Assembly (NCBI GenBank): GCA_036732565.1
Contig: DAINCF010000150.1
Location: forward strand, 1-14,324
Direction: 5' to 3'
Source of the DNA: JAIVJN01 sp036732565
GTDB lineage: Bacteria > Acidobacteriota > Vicinamibacteria > Vicinamibacterales > UBA2999
DNA: 14,324 bases
Shown: in pieces, positions 1 through 6,399 of the stretch
How positions within the stretch are numbered: position 1 is the stretch's first letter
Layout of the letters: every line of letters starts with the position of its first letter
The notes under the pieces: generated by a model
The model's database searches: none
Told to the model about the DNA's origin: nothing
Seen by the model: only the letters and a program-made list of their open reading frames with translations
Made by a program: the position numbers and the translations under genes

Positions 1-141
1 CTCGTCGCGCCGCTGGTCGGTGCCGCGATCGGCCTGGTCTATGTCGATCTCGAGGAACGACGATGGCACCGAGAATGCCAGCACGCTCGCCGAGCACAGC
101 ACCGTCAGCAGCGCCAGCCGAAACAGGAATCGCTTGGTCAC
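1..141 (-). CDS. 5' part of an unknown exported protein (runs off the window)
   Basis: A GTG start at 141-139 opens a frame that stays open for 47 codons to the window edge. It is preceded by a very strong Shine-Dalgarno sequence, GGAGGTG (153-147), five bases upstream. The N-terminus reads as a signal peptide: basic MTKR, a hydrophobic stretch FLFRLALLTVLCSASVLA, and a plausible signal peptidase I site after ASVLA. The TVLC segment is not a good lipobox because Leu precedes the Cys. The remainder (about 25 residues, acidic then charged) is too short to assign a family. It lies 157 bases downstream of the lipoprotein gene on the same strand, but its own strong ribosome binding site suggests independent translation. 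Function unknown. Confidence 0.6.
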   Translation of the reverse strand, partial: MTKRFLFRLALLTVLCSASVLAFSVPSSFLEIDIDQADRGTDQRRDE

Positions 142-298
142 GTATTCACCTCCAGTCGCACCCGCTGCGCCGCAGAACGTCGACGCGATGAGACGCACGC
201 AGCCTATCGGCCGGGCATGACGAACCACCTACTATCGCGCATCGTTCTGGTGTCTCTTCCGTAGGAGGGCGTCGAGAAAATACGTACGCGCTTTTGGA

Positions 299-751
299 TC
301 ACGTCGTCGTATCGAAGCAGCCGTCGAACGCGTAGAGCAGGTTTCTCACGCTCTTGCCGTCCGGTGTCTTCAGAATGGGGCCACCCAGACTCTCGCCGGA
401 GAGGGACGCCATGTAGCAGCCATCCGTTCCGACGAACAGATCGTAGGCGTCGCGCACCGACTGTCCCTGCGGGCCCATCCAGATGACGGTGCACACCCAC
501 TCGCCGGAGCCCACGCCGCCGGTGGGTAGCTTGAGGCAACGGGCCGAGGCCGCCACCTCGGTCGCCGTCAGTCGCGGCAGCCCTACCCATGACACCTGCG
601 TCTCGACGAGGTTGGCAAACGTCGGGGCGATGGCCTTTTCGATCCGGGCCGCTGTGATCGGTGAGTAGCTGCTGCAGCCGCTGACGACCAGGACGGCGGC
701 GACGGCAGGAACCGCGCGCAGGATGAGGCGTCTCGCTCCAGGGCAACCCAT
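299..751 (-). CDS. Small cysteine-rich lipoprotein of an ABC transporter unit
   Basis: A 150-residue protein with an n-region containing RR, a hydrophobic core (about residues 12-24) and a clear lipobox VSGC with Cys26 as the lipid attachment site, so it is predicted to be membrane-anchored and periplasmic. The mature part has four cysteines (72, 87, 112, 145), enough for two disulfides, and ends in a DGCFD motif. Its ATG lies two bases after the permease stop (TAGAGATG), so translation is probably coupled and the protein probably works with that transporter. From memory, similar small lipoproteins ending in DGCFD follow ABC-2 ATPase/permease pairs in actinobacteria; this was not checked. The role is unknown; a transporter accessory or immunity/sensor lipoprotein is only inference. 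Confidence 0.75.
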   Translation of the reverse strand: MGCPGARRLILRAVPAVAAVLVVSGCSSYSPITAARIEKAIAPTFANLVETQVSWVGLPRLTATEVAASARCLKLPTGGVGSGEWVCTVIWMGPQGQSVRDAYDLFVGTDGCYMASLSGESLGGPILKTPDGKSVRNLLYAFDGCFDTTT

Positions 752-753
752 CT

Positions 754-1572
754 CTACCGTCCAATCTCTCGTCTCTGCAGGAGACGGTGAGCGATCGTCA
801 GGCAGACGATGAGATAGATCACGCTCACCGCGGTGCCGTGGACCAGTGGTCCGTAAAAGGCCGGCTCGAACAGGAGACCGTGCCAGCCGCCGAACGCATA
901 GGTGATGAGCGGGCGCCGGGCGGCTTCGGGGCCGTCAACGAATGCAATGAGCTGCATCACCAGACCGATGACCACGGGGAGCCCGATCCCCGCGGCACTG
1001 CTTCGCATCGCCACTGACAGCAGAATCCCCAGCGCCGTGAATCCGAGGGCAGGCGGCAGCACAGATGCCCACGCGAGCGCCACCCGAGGCAATGCCTCTC
1101 CGGGCGGCACCAGGAGGCCCGACAGATCGACGAGCGGCGTGTAGCCGATGACCAGCACACCGGCGACGATGCTGCTCGCGGCGAGCAGCGCGATCGCCAG
1201 CAGGGAGAATGCGACCGCGGTGAGCGTCTTGCCCGCGAAAATCTCGGCGCGGCTCCGCGACCGGGTGAGCACGGTCGCCCAGGTGCCATAGCGATCCTCG
1301 GCCGAGAACAGATCTCCACCGACGACGCCGGTCAGTACCGGAAACGCCCACAACCCCGCGAAGCCGAGCACGACCAGTGACACCGCGAAGCCGGACTCGT
1401 TGGCGGCGCGGCCGAACAACGTGTCGGTCGGCAGGCTGCTCTGCACGCGCATCGAGATCGCGAAGGCGAACGGGGCGAGGACGCAGATCCCCAGCAGCAC
1501 CTGCGCCTTGACCTGCGCCAGCAGCTTCGAGCACTCGACGCCCATCACCGCGAGGACACCGCGGACGCTCAT
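754..1572 (-). CDS. ABC-2 type transporter permease
   Basis: A 272-residue integral membrane protein with about six hydrophobic segments (near residues 23-40, 62-86, 115-143, 165-187, 193-212 and 245-263), the layout of single-domain ABC-2 export permeases. The cytoplasmic segment after helix 2 has the typical EDRYGTW...TRSRSR...FAGK pattern (about 92-115), where these proteins are thought to contact the ATPase. The ATG overlaps the stop of the ATPase gene in an ATGA (1572-1569), so the two are translated together, and the lipoprotein follows two bases after its stop. The substrate cannot be told; related systems export peptides, lipids or antibiotics, or act as stress pumps. Confidence 0.85.
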   Translation of the reverse strand: MSVRGVLAVMGVECSKLLAQVKAQVLLGICVLAPFAFAISMRVQSSLPTDTLFGRAANESGFAVSLVVLGFAGLWAFPVLTGVVGGDLFSAEDRYGTWATVLTRSRSRAEIFAGKTLTAVAFSLLAIALLAASSIVAGVLVIGYTPLVDLSGLLVPPGEALPRVALAWASVLPPALGFTALGILLSVAMRSSAAGIGLPVVIGLVMQLIAFVDGPEAARRPLITYAFGGWHGLLFEPAFYGPLVHGTAVSVIYLIVCLTIAHRLLQRREIGR

Positions 1573-2657
1573 GCGAGACTCCGTGACGGCAGGCCCTCAG
1601 CGGGAGCCGCGGCGGCGGATGTCGCGGGCGTCGTGCTCTGCCGGCCACCGGTGAGCTCGAGGAATAGCGATTCCAGCGATCGGGTGCGGTGCTCGAGCGA
1701 GCGCAGCGCGATCCCCGCCTGCCCGAGCGCAATCGTGTAGGCGTCCAGTGCGGCGGTGTCGCCGGCCACTTCGAGACCGCCTTCTTCGGCTCCCGACGGC
1801 CGCACCTTGAGGCCGTGCCGACGTGAGCCCAAGTCGTGGGCGTCGTGGTCGTTGCTCGTGTGCAGAACGTGAAGCGCCGCCGGCGCACGCAGCCGCAACT
1901 CCTCGACGCTGCCCGAATACGCAACCTGGCCGTGATTGATGACCGTCAATTCCTCGCAGAGCTCCTCGACCTCGGCCATGTCGTGGCTGCTCAGCACTAC
2001 GGCCACTCCCTGGCCGGCCAGCCCTTTGACGAGTGAGCGCACGTCGCGCGCGGCGGCTGGATCGAGAGAGCTGGTCGGCTCGTCGAGCAGCAGCACTTTC
2101 GGCGATCGCAACAGCGCCGCCGCCAGGCCAAGCCGCTGGCGCATGCCCGCCGAGTACCCCGAGACGGCAATGTCGGCATGCGTGCCCAACCCGACCTGCG
2201 CCAGTGCCCGTTCGACGCGTGACCGACGGTCCGACGAGGGACCATTGTCGAGACGGGCGAGAAGCGACAGGTTTCGGCGTCCGGACAGATACGGATAGAA
2301 GGCGGGAGTGTCGACGTAGCCGGCGACGCCCTCGGCAAGCGGATCCGTCGTCGCGCGCACGGGCGAGCCGAGCAAGTGCACTGACCCCGCGTCCGCCTGG
2401 ATCAACCCGAGCATGACGCGCATCAACGTGGTCTTGCCCGCGCCGTTCGGACCGAGGAGTCCATGAAGGCAACCTGGCCGCACCAGCAAGTTCACATCGG
2501 CCAGCACGTCGCGATCACCGTAGCGCTTGTGGATGCGGCGCGCTTCGATGGCCAGCGGCCCTGAGCCGCGATCGGCGTCCTGATGGATGCCATCCCGCTC
2601 CGCTGCCCGGACCGAGACGAAAGGTGAGTCCTGTTTGCTGACGAGATTCGACGGCAT
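1569..2657 (-). CDS. ABC transporter ATP-binding protein (ABC-2 exporter type)
   Basis: A 362-residue ATPase with all core motifs: Walker A GPNGAGKT (69-76), signature YSAGMRQR (168-175), Walker B VLLLDEPTS (188-196) with catalytic Glu193, D-loop SLDP (197-200) and switch His225 in SSHD. The C-terminal part (about 250-340) matches the extension of CcmA/DrrA-like exporter ATPases and ends in an Ala-rich tail. The start gives an unusual leader of about 35 residues before the domain begins at LAIEARRIHKRYG. No in-frame ATG or GTG is seen within that leader and no clear Shine-Dalgarno precedes the ATG, so the start is the least certain part. First gene of the ATPase-permease-lipoprotein unit, powering export by the 272-residue permease. 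Confidence 0.88.
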   Translation of the reverse strand: MPSNLVSKQDSPFVSVRAAERDGIHQDADRGSGPLAIEARRIHKRYGDRDVLADVNLLVRPGCLHGLLGPNGAGKTTLMRVMLGLIQADAGSVHLLGSPVRATTDPLAEGVAGYVDTPAFYPYLSGRRNLSLLARLDNGPSSDRRSRVERALAQVGLGTHADIAVSGYSAGMRQRLGLAAALLRSPKVLLLDEPTSSLDPAAARDVRSLVKGLAGQGVAVVLSSHDMAEVEELCEELTVINHGQVAYSGSVEELRLRAPAALHVLHTSNDHDAHDLGSRRHGLKVRPSGAEEGGLEVAGDTAALDAYTIALGQAGIALRSLEHRTRSLESLFLELTGGRQSTTPATSAAAAPAEGLPSRSLA

Positions 2658-2700
2658 CTGTGGTCGAGTTAGAAGCGCATGCTCACTGGAGGCGTTGGGG

Positions 2701-2721
2701 CCTCACGCTATTCGCGCGAGG
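2701..2721. repeat. Interrupted inverted repeat upstream of the ABC operon
   Basis: CCTCACGC and GCGCGAGG flank a five-base TATTC loop; the arms pair at seven of eight positions. It lies 44-64 bases before the ATPase start, in the 241-base gap (2658-2898) that must hold the ABC operon promoter and the end of the upstream operon. It could be an operator or a leader stem. There is no adjoining T-run on either strand, so it is not a convincing intrinsic terminator. No clear promoter or terminator was found in the rest of this gap. Confidence 0.3.
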
Positions 2722-2898
2722 TAACGACTTTGCGCAGTCGATGACACCACGACGTAAATTTCGTGCGTCGCTGATGAGCTGTGGACGCTCGGCGTCTGCT
2801 CAGCCGATGGTGGTTTTCATCCGCGTGCAGACCGGAGGGGCAGGGAAGGAGCGCTTCTACTTGAATAGCAGAGAGGCTTCCACGGCGTGCGGCACCGG

Positions 2899-4020
2899 TT
2901 ACTTCGTCGTGTAATAGTCGAACGTATTCGTCCAGGCGAACTGCTGCTTCGGCTCGATGTTGATATCGATGTAGGGCTCGGGCGCGACGACCGTGCGGAT
3001 CGACCAGTACCCGAACCGCACCAGCGGGCGATCGCCCGTGATCCGCACGCCCGCACCCGATCGCGTGTTCTCGACACGGACATCGTTGTCCTTGATCTCT
3101 CCGCCAAAGCCGGTGAAGCTGGCCTGATAGCACTCGGCCCCTTCGAGCGTTTTCGCATACACGAGCTTGTTGCCTTGCGGGCTGGCCAGCGACCGCATCT
3201 GCGGATGGCTGCACTGCGTGCCCAGACGTTGGCCGGCCGTCAGGGGGGCATACGGATCCGGCGGCGGCTCTGGACGGCTCGGAGGACCACCGCGCCCGAC
3301 CGCCCGGGTCATCTGCCACGGCACGGTGATCTCGATGTCAGGCCCCGTGGGCAGGTTGTCGATGGTCGTGAAATTGTGGTTGTAGACGTTCGTCACGATT
3401 GGCTTCGAGCCGGTGTTCCGCATGAGGTGCGAGATGGTCATCTGCGGCTTGCCGGGCGTCAGACGAACGATCTTCGTGTAGACGTATCCGAAGCTGATCG
3501 ACGGTTCGCTCAGCGTGTGCGTGAACTCCACCGCATCCCGGGACGTCTTGACGTCCCATGTCCCGCCGTTGGCAATCGGATAGGGTCGCGAGTGGTTGTA
3601 GGTGCCTTCGTCACGCTTCAACACGCCCACGCCGGGCTTGACGAACAAGCCGCCGGCTTCCACGTCGTTGTATCCGAGCTCGCCGAACTCCTCGGCCGGC
3701 CCGACCATGGCCGTGAAGTCGGCAGAAATGACGTCTTTGTTGGGTCCCTCGTAGCCGAAATCATAGATGTCGGTGATCTTCGAGAACCAGACCCCATAGT
3801 AGTCGTGGCCCTTGTACTTCAAGCTGCCGATCGCCCCCGACCAATCGAATCGCGTCGTCGTGTAGAAGCCGTTCTTCGCATCGGGCAGATAGACCGTCGC
3901 GGTGATGTCGCCGTTCGTGATCTGGTGCGAGGGGTGGGTGGGGGCCTGTGCCGATACCAGCACACCAGCCAGCATTGCGATGGTCCCAAGTCGTGCTACG
4001 CAAAGTGTCATCATCATCAT
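2899..4020 (-). CDS. Secreted galactose-mutarotase-fold (aldose 1-epimerase-like) protein
   Basis: A 373-residue protein with a Sec signal peptide (hydrophobic about 8-22, cleavage likely after VSAQA). Features recalling the GalM fold are TRFDWSGAIGSLKYKG (56-71), resembling the first strands of mutarotases; YNHNF (213-217), where His215 matches the NH(S/A)YFN catalytic-His region; and a C-terminal strand with INIEPKQQF (354-361), where Glu356 sits near the expected catalytic glutamate. A Gly/Pro-rich insert lies at about 242-258. Overall similarity is remote, so it may be a sugar-binding rather than an epimerising protein. It is the last gene of the operon, and its ATG overlaps the stop of the 403-residue gene. 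In context it may present a sugar anomer to the neighbouring dehydrogenase (inference). Confidence 0.6.
   Translation of the reverse strand: MMMMTLCVARLGTIAMLAGVLVSAQAPTHPSHQITNGDITATVYLPDAKNGFYTTTRFDWSGAIGSLKYKGHDYYGVWFSKITDIYDFGYEGPNKDVISADFTAMVGPAEEFGELGYNDVEAGGLFVKPGVGVLKRDEGTYNHSRPYPIANGGTWDVKTSRDAVEFTHTLSEPSISFGYVYTKIVRLTPGKPQMTISHLMRNTGSKPIVTNVYNHNFTTIDNLPTGPDIEITVPWQMTRAVGRGGPPSRPEPPPDPYAPLTAGQRLGTQCSHPQMRSLASPQGNKLVYAKTLEGAECYQASFTGFGGEIKDNDVRVENTRSGAGVRITGDRPLVRFGYWSIRTVVAPEPYIDINIEPKQQFAWTNTFDYYTTK
4008..4020 (-). promoter_or_regulatory. Interleaved tandem start/stop codons (four ATG, four TGA)
   Basis: On the minus strand four consecutive ATG codons (4020-4009) begin the mutarotase-like gene, and in the other frame the same bases give four consecutive TGA stops (the first at 4019-4017, the last at 4010-4008) ending the upstream gene. 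A GAGG lies just upstream (about 4025-4022), too close for the first ATG but better spaced for the third or fourth. The true start is therefore probably one of the later ATGs, shortening the protein by two or three residues. Confidence 0.6.
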
Positions 4021-5228
4021 GCCTCGGCCTTATCGAGTAGCTGTTTCACGTCGACCCGCGCGTCCGACTGCACCCCGGGTTCTGCCGACGGTGAAATCAG
4101 CACGGCCTCCGACTGGTTCTCGAACCAGGCAAGAAATGCCGCCGAATTCGCGCCCGAGAGCCGCATCTGGTTCAACCACGTGTAATACGCGCCCATGTCG
4201 GCATCCATGAGCGCTCCTTGCGGGTCGAGTACCTCGCTCGTCGGTGTTCCCCTCAGCGCATCGTTCATGGACCGTTCGGTTATCCGCGGCGCGAATCGCG
4301 CGAACAGCGTCACCGGCTGCGCCCGCCGCAGAACTTCGCGCGCGGCCCACTGCACGAACGTCGTACTGAAGAACTGCGCGCCCGAGCCTTCCGACAACAC
4401 ACTGACTATGAAGTGGTTCAGCACGGTGTTGGCACCCGCATCTGTCAGGCCCACATCCTGCGGCCTCAGCCGCATCAACTCGCTCCGCTGCGCTTCGGTT
4501 CCAACGCCCGCGCGGATCATGCCGCGCATCTTCGCGACAACGGCATCGCGCACCGGGTTCATCTGCCGATACGCCAGCATCTCCACGCCCGCCGGCACTC
4601 GCGATGCCGGCTCTCCGCCGTCGATGTACCAATGGGCAAAGGACTCGCGATGCTTCTTCGCGCGCGCCTCCACCCACTGCATCAGGATGCTCAACCCATC
4701 GCGTGGATCAACGTGCGTGAAGTAAGTGCCGCGCGGGCGGAGCTTCCGAAATACTCGATAGCGGCTCTCGGTCACACCTTGCCCGACGACGACGATGCCG
4801 AGACGTGGAATCGCGGGTCCGGGTGGCGGAATCGCGGCGCGTACCGCCGCCAGAAAACCCACGGCCGCCGAACGGAATGAGGCGACCTGTCCCGTCGTCC
4901 AGAGATGCGCCGACAACCGCTCGGAAAACGCACCCGGCGTCCGTACCCAATCGAGGCGCTCCAGCTCGGGGGACAGCGCCAATCGATCGAACGCCGCCAT
5001 CACCTGTGTGAGCTGCTCGCGCGAGAGCGAGCTCAGGTAAGCAAACTGGGCGTCTACCTCCTGCCGCTCGGCGGGGAACTTCCAGTCGTACTCAATCACT
5101 TCCTGTAGCAGTAGTGGCACGAAGCTCAGTGGCAGTCGACGAAGCACGTCGAGTCCGCGAGCGGCGACCTGCCGGGCGAGCGGGGGATAGCCAGCGAAGT
5201 GCTCGGCCGTCAGTTGCCGTGGATGCAT
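4017..5228 (-). CDS. Conserved-looking protein of unknown function in the PQQ dehydrogenase operon
   Basis: I do not recognise the family. It is a 403-residue, mostly helical, soluble protein with no signal peptide or membrane helix, although the other four gene products of the operon carry export signals. Visible landmarks are a hydrophobic strand RLGIVVVGQG (142-151) followed by basic RYRVFRKLRPRG (156-167), the segment FTHVDPRDG (170-178), an HWYIDGG turn (199-205), a Trp/Arg-rich helix around FVQWAAREVLRR (291-302), and YYTWLNQMRLSGANSAAFLAWFENQ (348-372, with the ends Tyr348 and Gln372). The last 20 residues are acidic and Ser-rich. No nucleotide-binding, heme or obvious catalytic motif was found. 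The start lies 13 bases after the preceding stop with only a weak GGTG upstream; the end overlaps the next gene. Co-translation suggests it supports the exported proteins, perhaps in maturation (inference). Confidence 0.7.
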   Translation of the reverse strand: MHPRQLTAEHFAGYPPLARQVAARGLDVLRRLPLSFVPLLLQEVIEYDWKFPAERQEVDAQFAYLSSLSREQLTQVMAAFDRLALSPELERLDWVRTPGAFSERLSAHLWTTGQVASFRSAAVGFLAAVRAAIPPPGPAIPRLGIVVVGQGVTESRYRVFRKLRPRGTYFTHVDPRDGLSILMQWVEARAKKHRESFAHWYIDGGEPASRVPAGVEMLAYRQMNPVRDAVVAKMRGMIRAGVGTEAQRSELMRLRPQDVGLTDAGANTVLNHFIVSVLSEGSGAQFFSTTFVQWAAREVLRRAQPVTLFARFAPRITERSMNDALRGTPTSEVLDPQGALMDADMGAYYTWLNQMRLSGANSAAFLAWFENQSEAVLISPSAEPGVQSDARVDVKQLLDKAEA

Positions 5229-5241
5229 GACACCAACGTGA

Positions 5242-6399
5242 TCACCCGAACAGCTCAGCGACCCGTGTGCCTCGCGCGAACTGCGGAGAGAAGCCGAAGT
5301 ACGCGCCCAGCGTGGGCACGAGATCCATCGAGTCGAGCGGGCGATCGATCACCACTTTCTCGCGAATACCCGGACCGAGCACCATCATCCAGGTGGTGCG
5401 TGAGCGCGCGTCGCCGGTGCGGTGATGCTGAAACCCGTTGCCCCCCGCCTGCTCGTCGGAATCGCGACCGAAGTCCGGCAGCACGAACATCGTCGTCCTG
5501 CCGGCGTATTCCGGATCGGCCTGAATCATCTTCCAGATGTCAGCGCACAGCCGGTCGGTCCGGCGGATGGCGTCGACGTACAGCGAGAACGCTCCCGCGT
5601 GCGCGACATCGATGTCGTGGAGCGTTATCCAGAGAAGGCTAGGCGAGAACTGCCGCATGACGCTTCGAGCGATGAACACCGACAGCTCGTCGGGACTCGC
5701 GAGGCTGCGTGCGCCGGCAAGAAAGTCGGACACCGAAACCTTCAGCACGCCGGTGAGCCGTTCCAAGGCGACATCGCGATCGGCGGTTTCCGCCGTCTGC
5801 AGCGGACGCTCGTAGTTGTCGTGTAGCAACACCTCGAAGCCTGCGCGCGACCCGCTCGGCAGGGCGGCTGACAGCAGCCGCTTGGGGAGAATCACATTCG
5901 CACCGAGACCAGGGCCGTACTTCGGGTGCCGGCTCTCGCCGATGGCGTCGAACCCGACGCTCGGAGCGATCACCCAGACATCGGCTGAAGGACGTTCGAG
6001 ATCCTTGCGGAAGTACTCGAACACGGTCGGATGCTGCGGCGGCGCGGCGATGAAGTTGTTGAACGTTTCGTAGACGCCTGTCGCCAGGCTGGCGTTGGCG
6101 ACGTAGTGACCGAGAATCCCGTGATTGACGACCCGACTGAAGAACGTGGCCTGCGGCAACAGGTCGCCTAGCAAGTGCGGAATGTTGTCGTGTCCGTCGG
6201 GCATGAAGGTCTCGTCGTCGCGTGCCCCGCCCCCGAACGTGACGACAACCGCCTTGCGGCGCGCTGGCTGGATGGCGGCGCTCGCCGACGCGCGAGCACC
6301 CGACGGCGCAAGGCAGATGCCGGTTGCCGCGCGCAGGAACTCGCGACGACTCCACGAAATGGCCGCGGATGCCTCGAGCAGGGCCGACAAGCGGTTCAT
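5242..6399 (-). CDS. Tat-exported alkaline-phosphatase-fold (sulfatase/DUF1501-like) protein
   Basis: A 385-residue protein with a twin-arginine signal SRREFL (17-22) followed by a short hydrophobic stretch, so it is probably exported folded, as expected for a metalloprotein. Alkaline-phosphatase-superfamily traits are VVVTFGGGARDDETF (51-65, candidate first metal Asp and Thr nucleophile), HDIDVAHAG (261-269), FVLPDFGRD (305-313), HHR (325-327), LGPGI (341-345) and DLVPTLGAYFGF (359-370). The DFGR segment replaces the usual D-H-G metal motif and resembles the EFGR of DUF1501 proteins, so the second metal ligand may differ or activity may be altered. A 4-base ATGA overlap (6399-6396) couples it to the PQQ dehydrogenase. 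Substrate unknown; sulfatase, phosphatase or a non-catalytic role are all possible. Confidence 0.72.
   Translation of the reverse strand: MNRLSALLEASAAISWSRREFLRAATGICLAPSGARASASAAIQPARRKAVVVTFGGGARDDETFMPDGHDNIPHLLGDLLPQATFFSRVVNHGILGHYVANASLATGVYETFNNFIAAPPQHPTVFEYFRKDLERPSADVWVIAPSVGFDAIGESRHPKYGPGLGANVILPKRLLSAALPSGSRAGFEVLLHDNYERPLQTAETADRDVALERLTGVLKVSVSDFLAGARSLASPDELSVFIARSVMRQFSPSLLWITLHDIDVAHAGAFSLYVDAIRRTDRLCADIWKMIQADPEYAGRTTMFVLPDFGRDSDEQAGGNGFQHHRTGDARSRTTWMMVLGPGIREKVVIDRPLDSMDLVPTLGAYFGFSPQFARGTRVAELFG

Noticed and set aside
2661..2725. Possible integron attC-like site (GTTAGAA ... GGTAAC)
   Set aside because: The core bases do not fit the GTTRRRY/RYYYAAC consensus and no integron cassette or integrase is present.
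2887..4185. 432-codon plus-strand frame opposite the mutarotase-like gene
   Set aside because: Shadow frame; Arg-rich, no domain, and it covers the opposite-strand gene that has a signal peptide and recognisable motifs.
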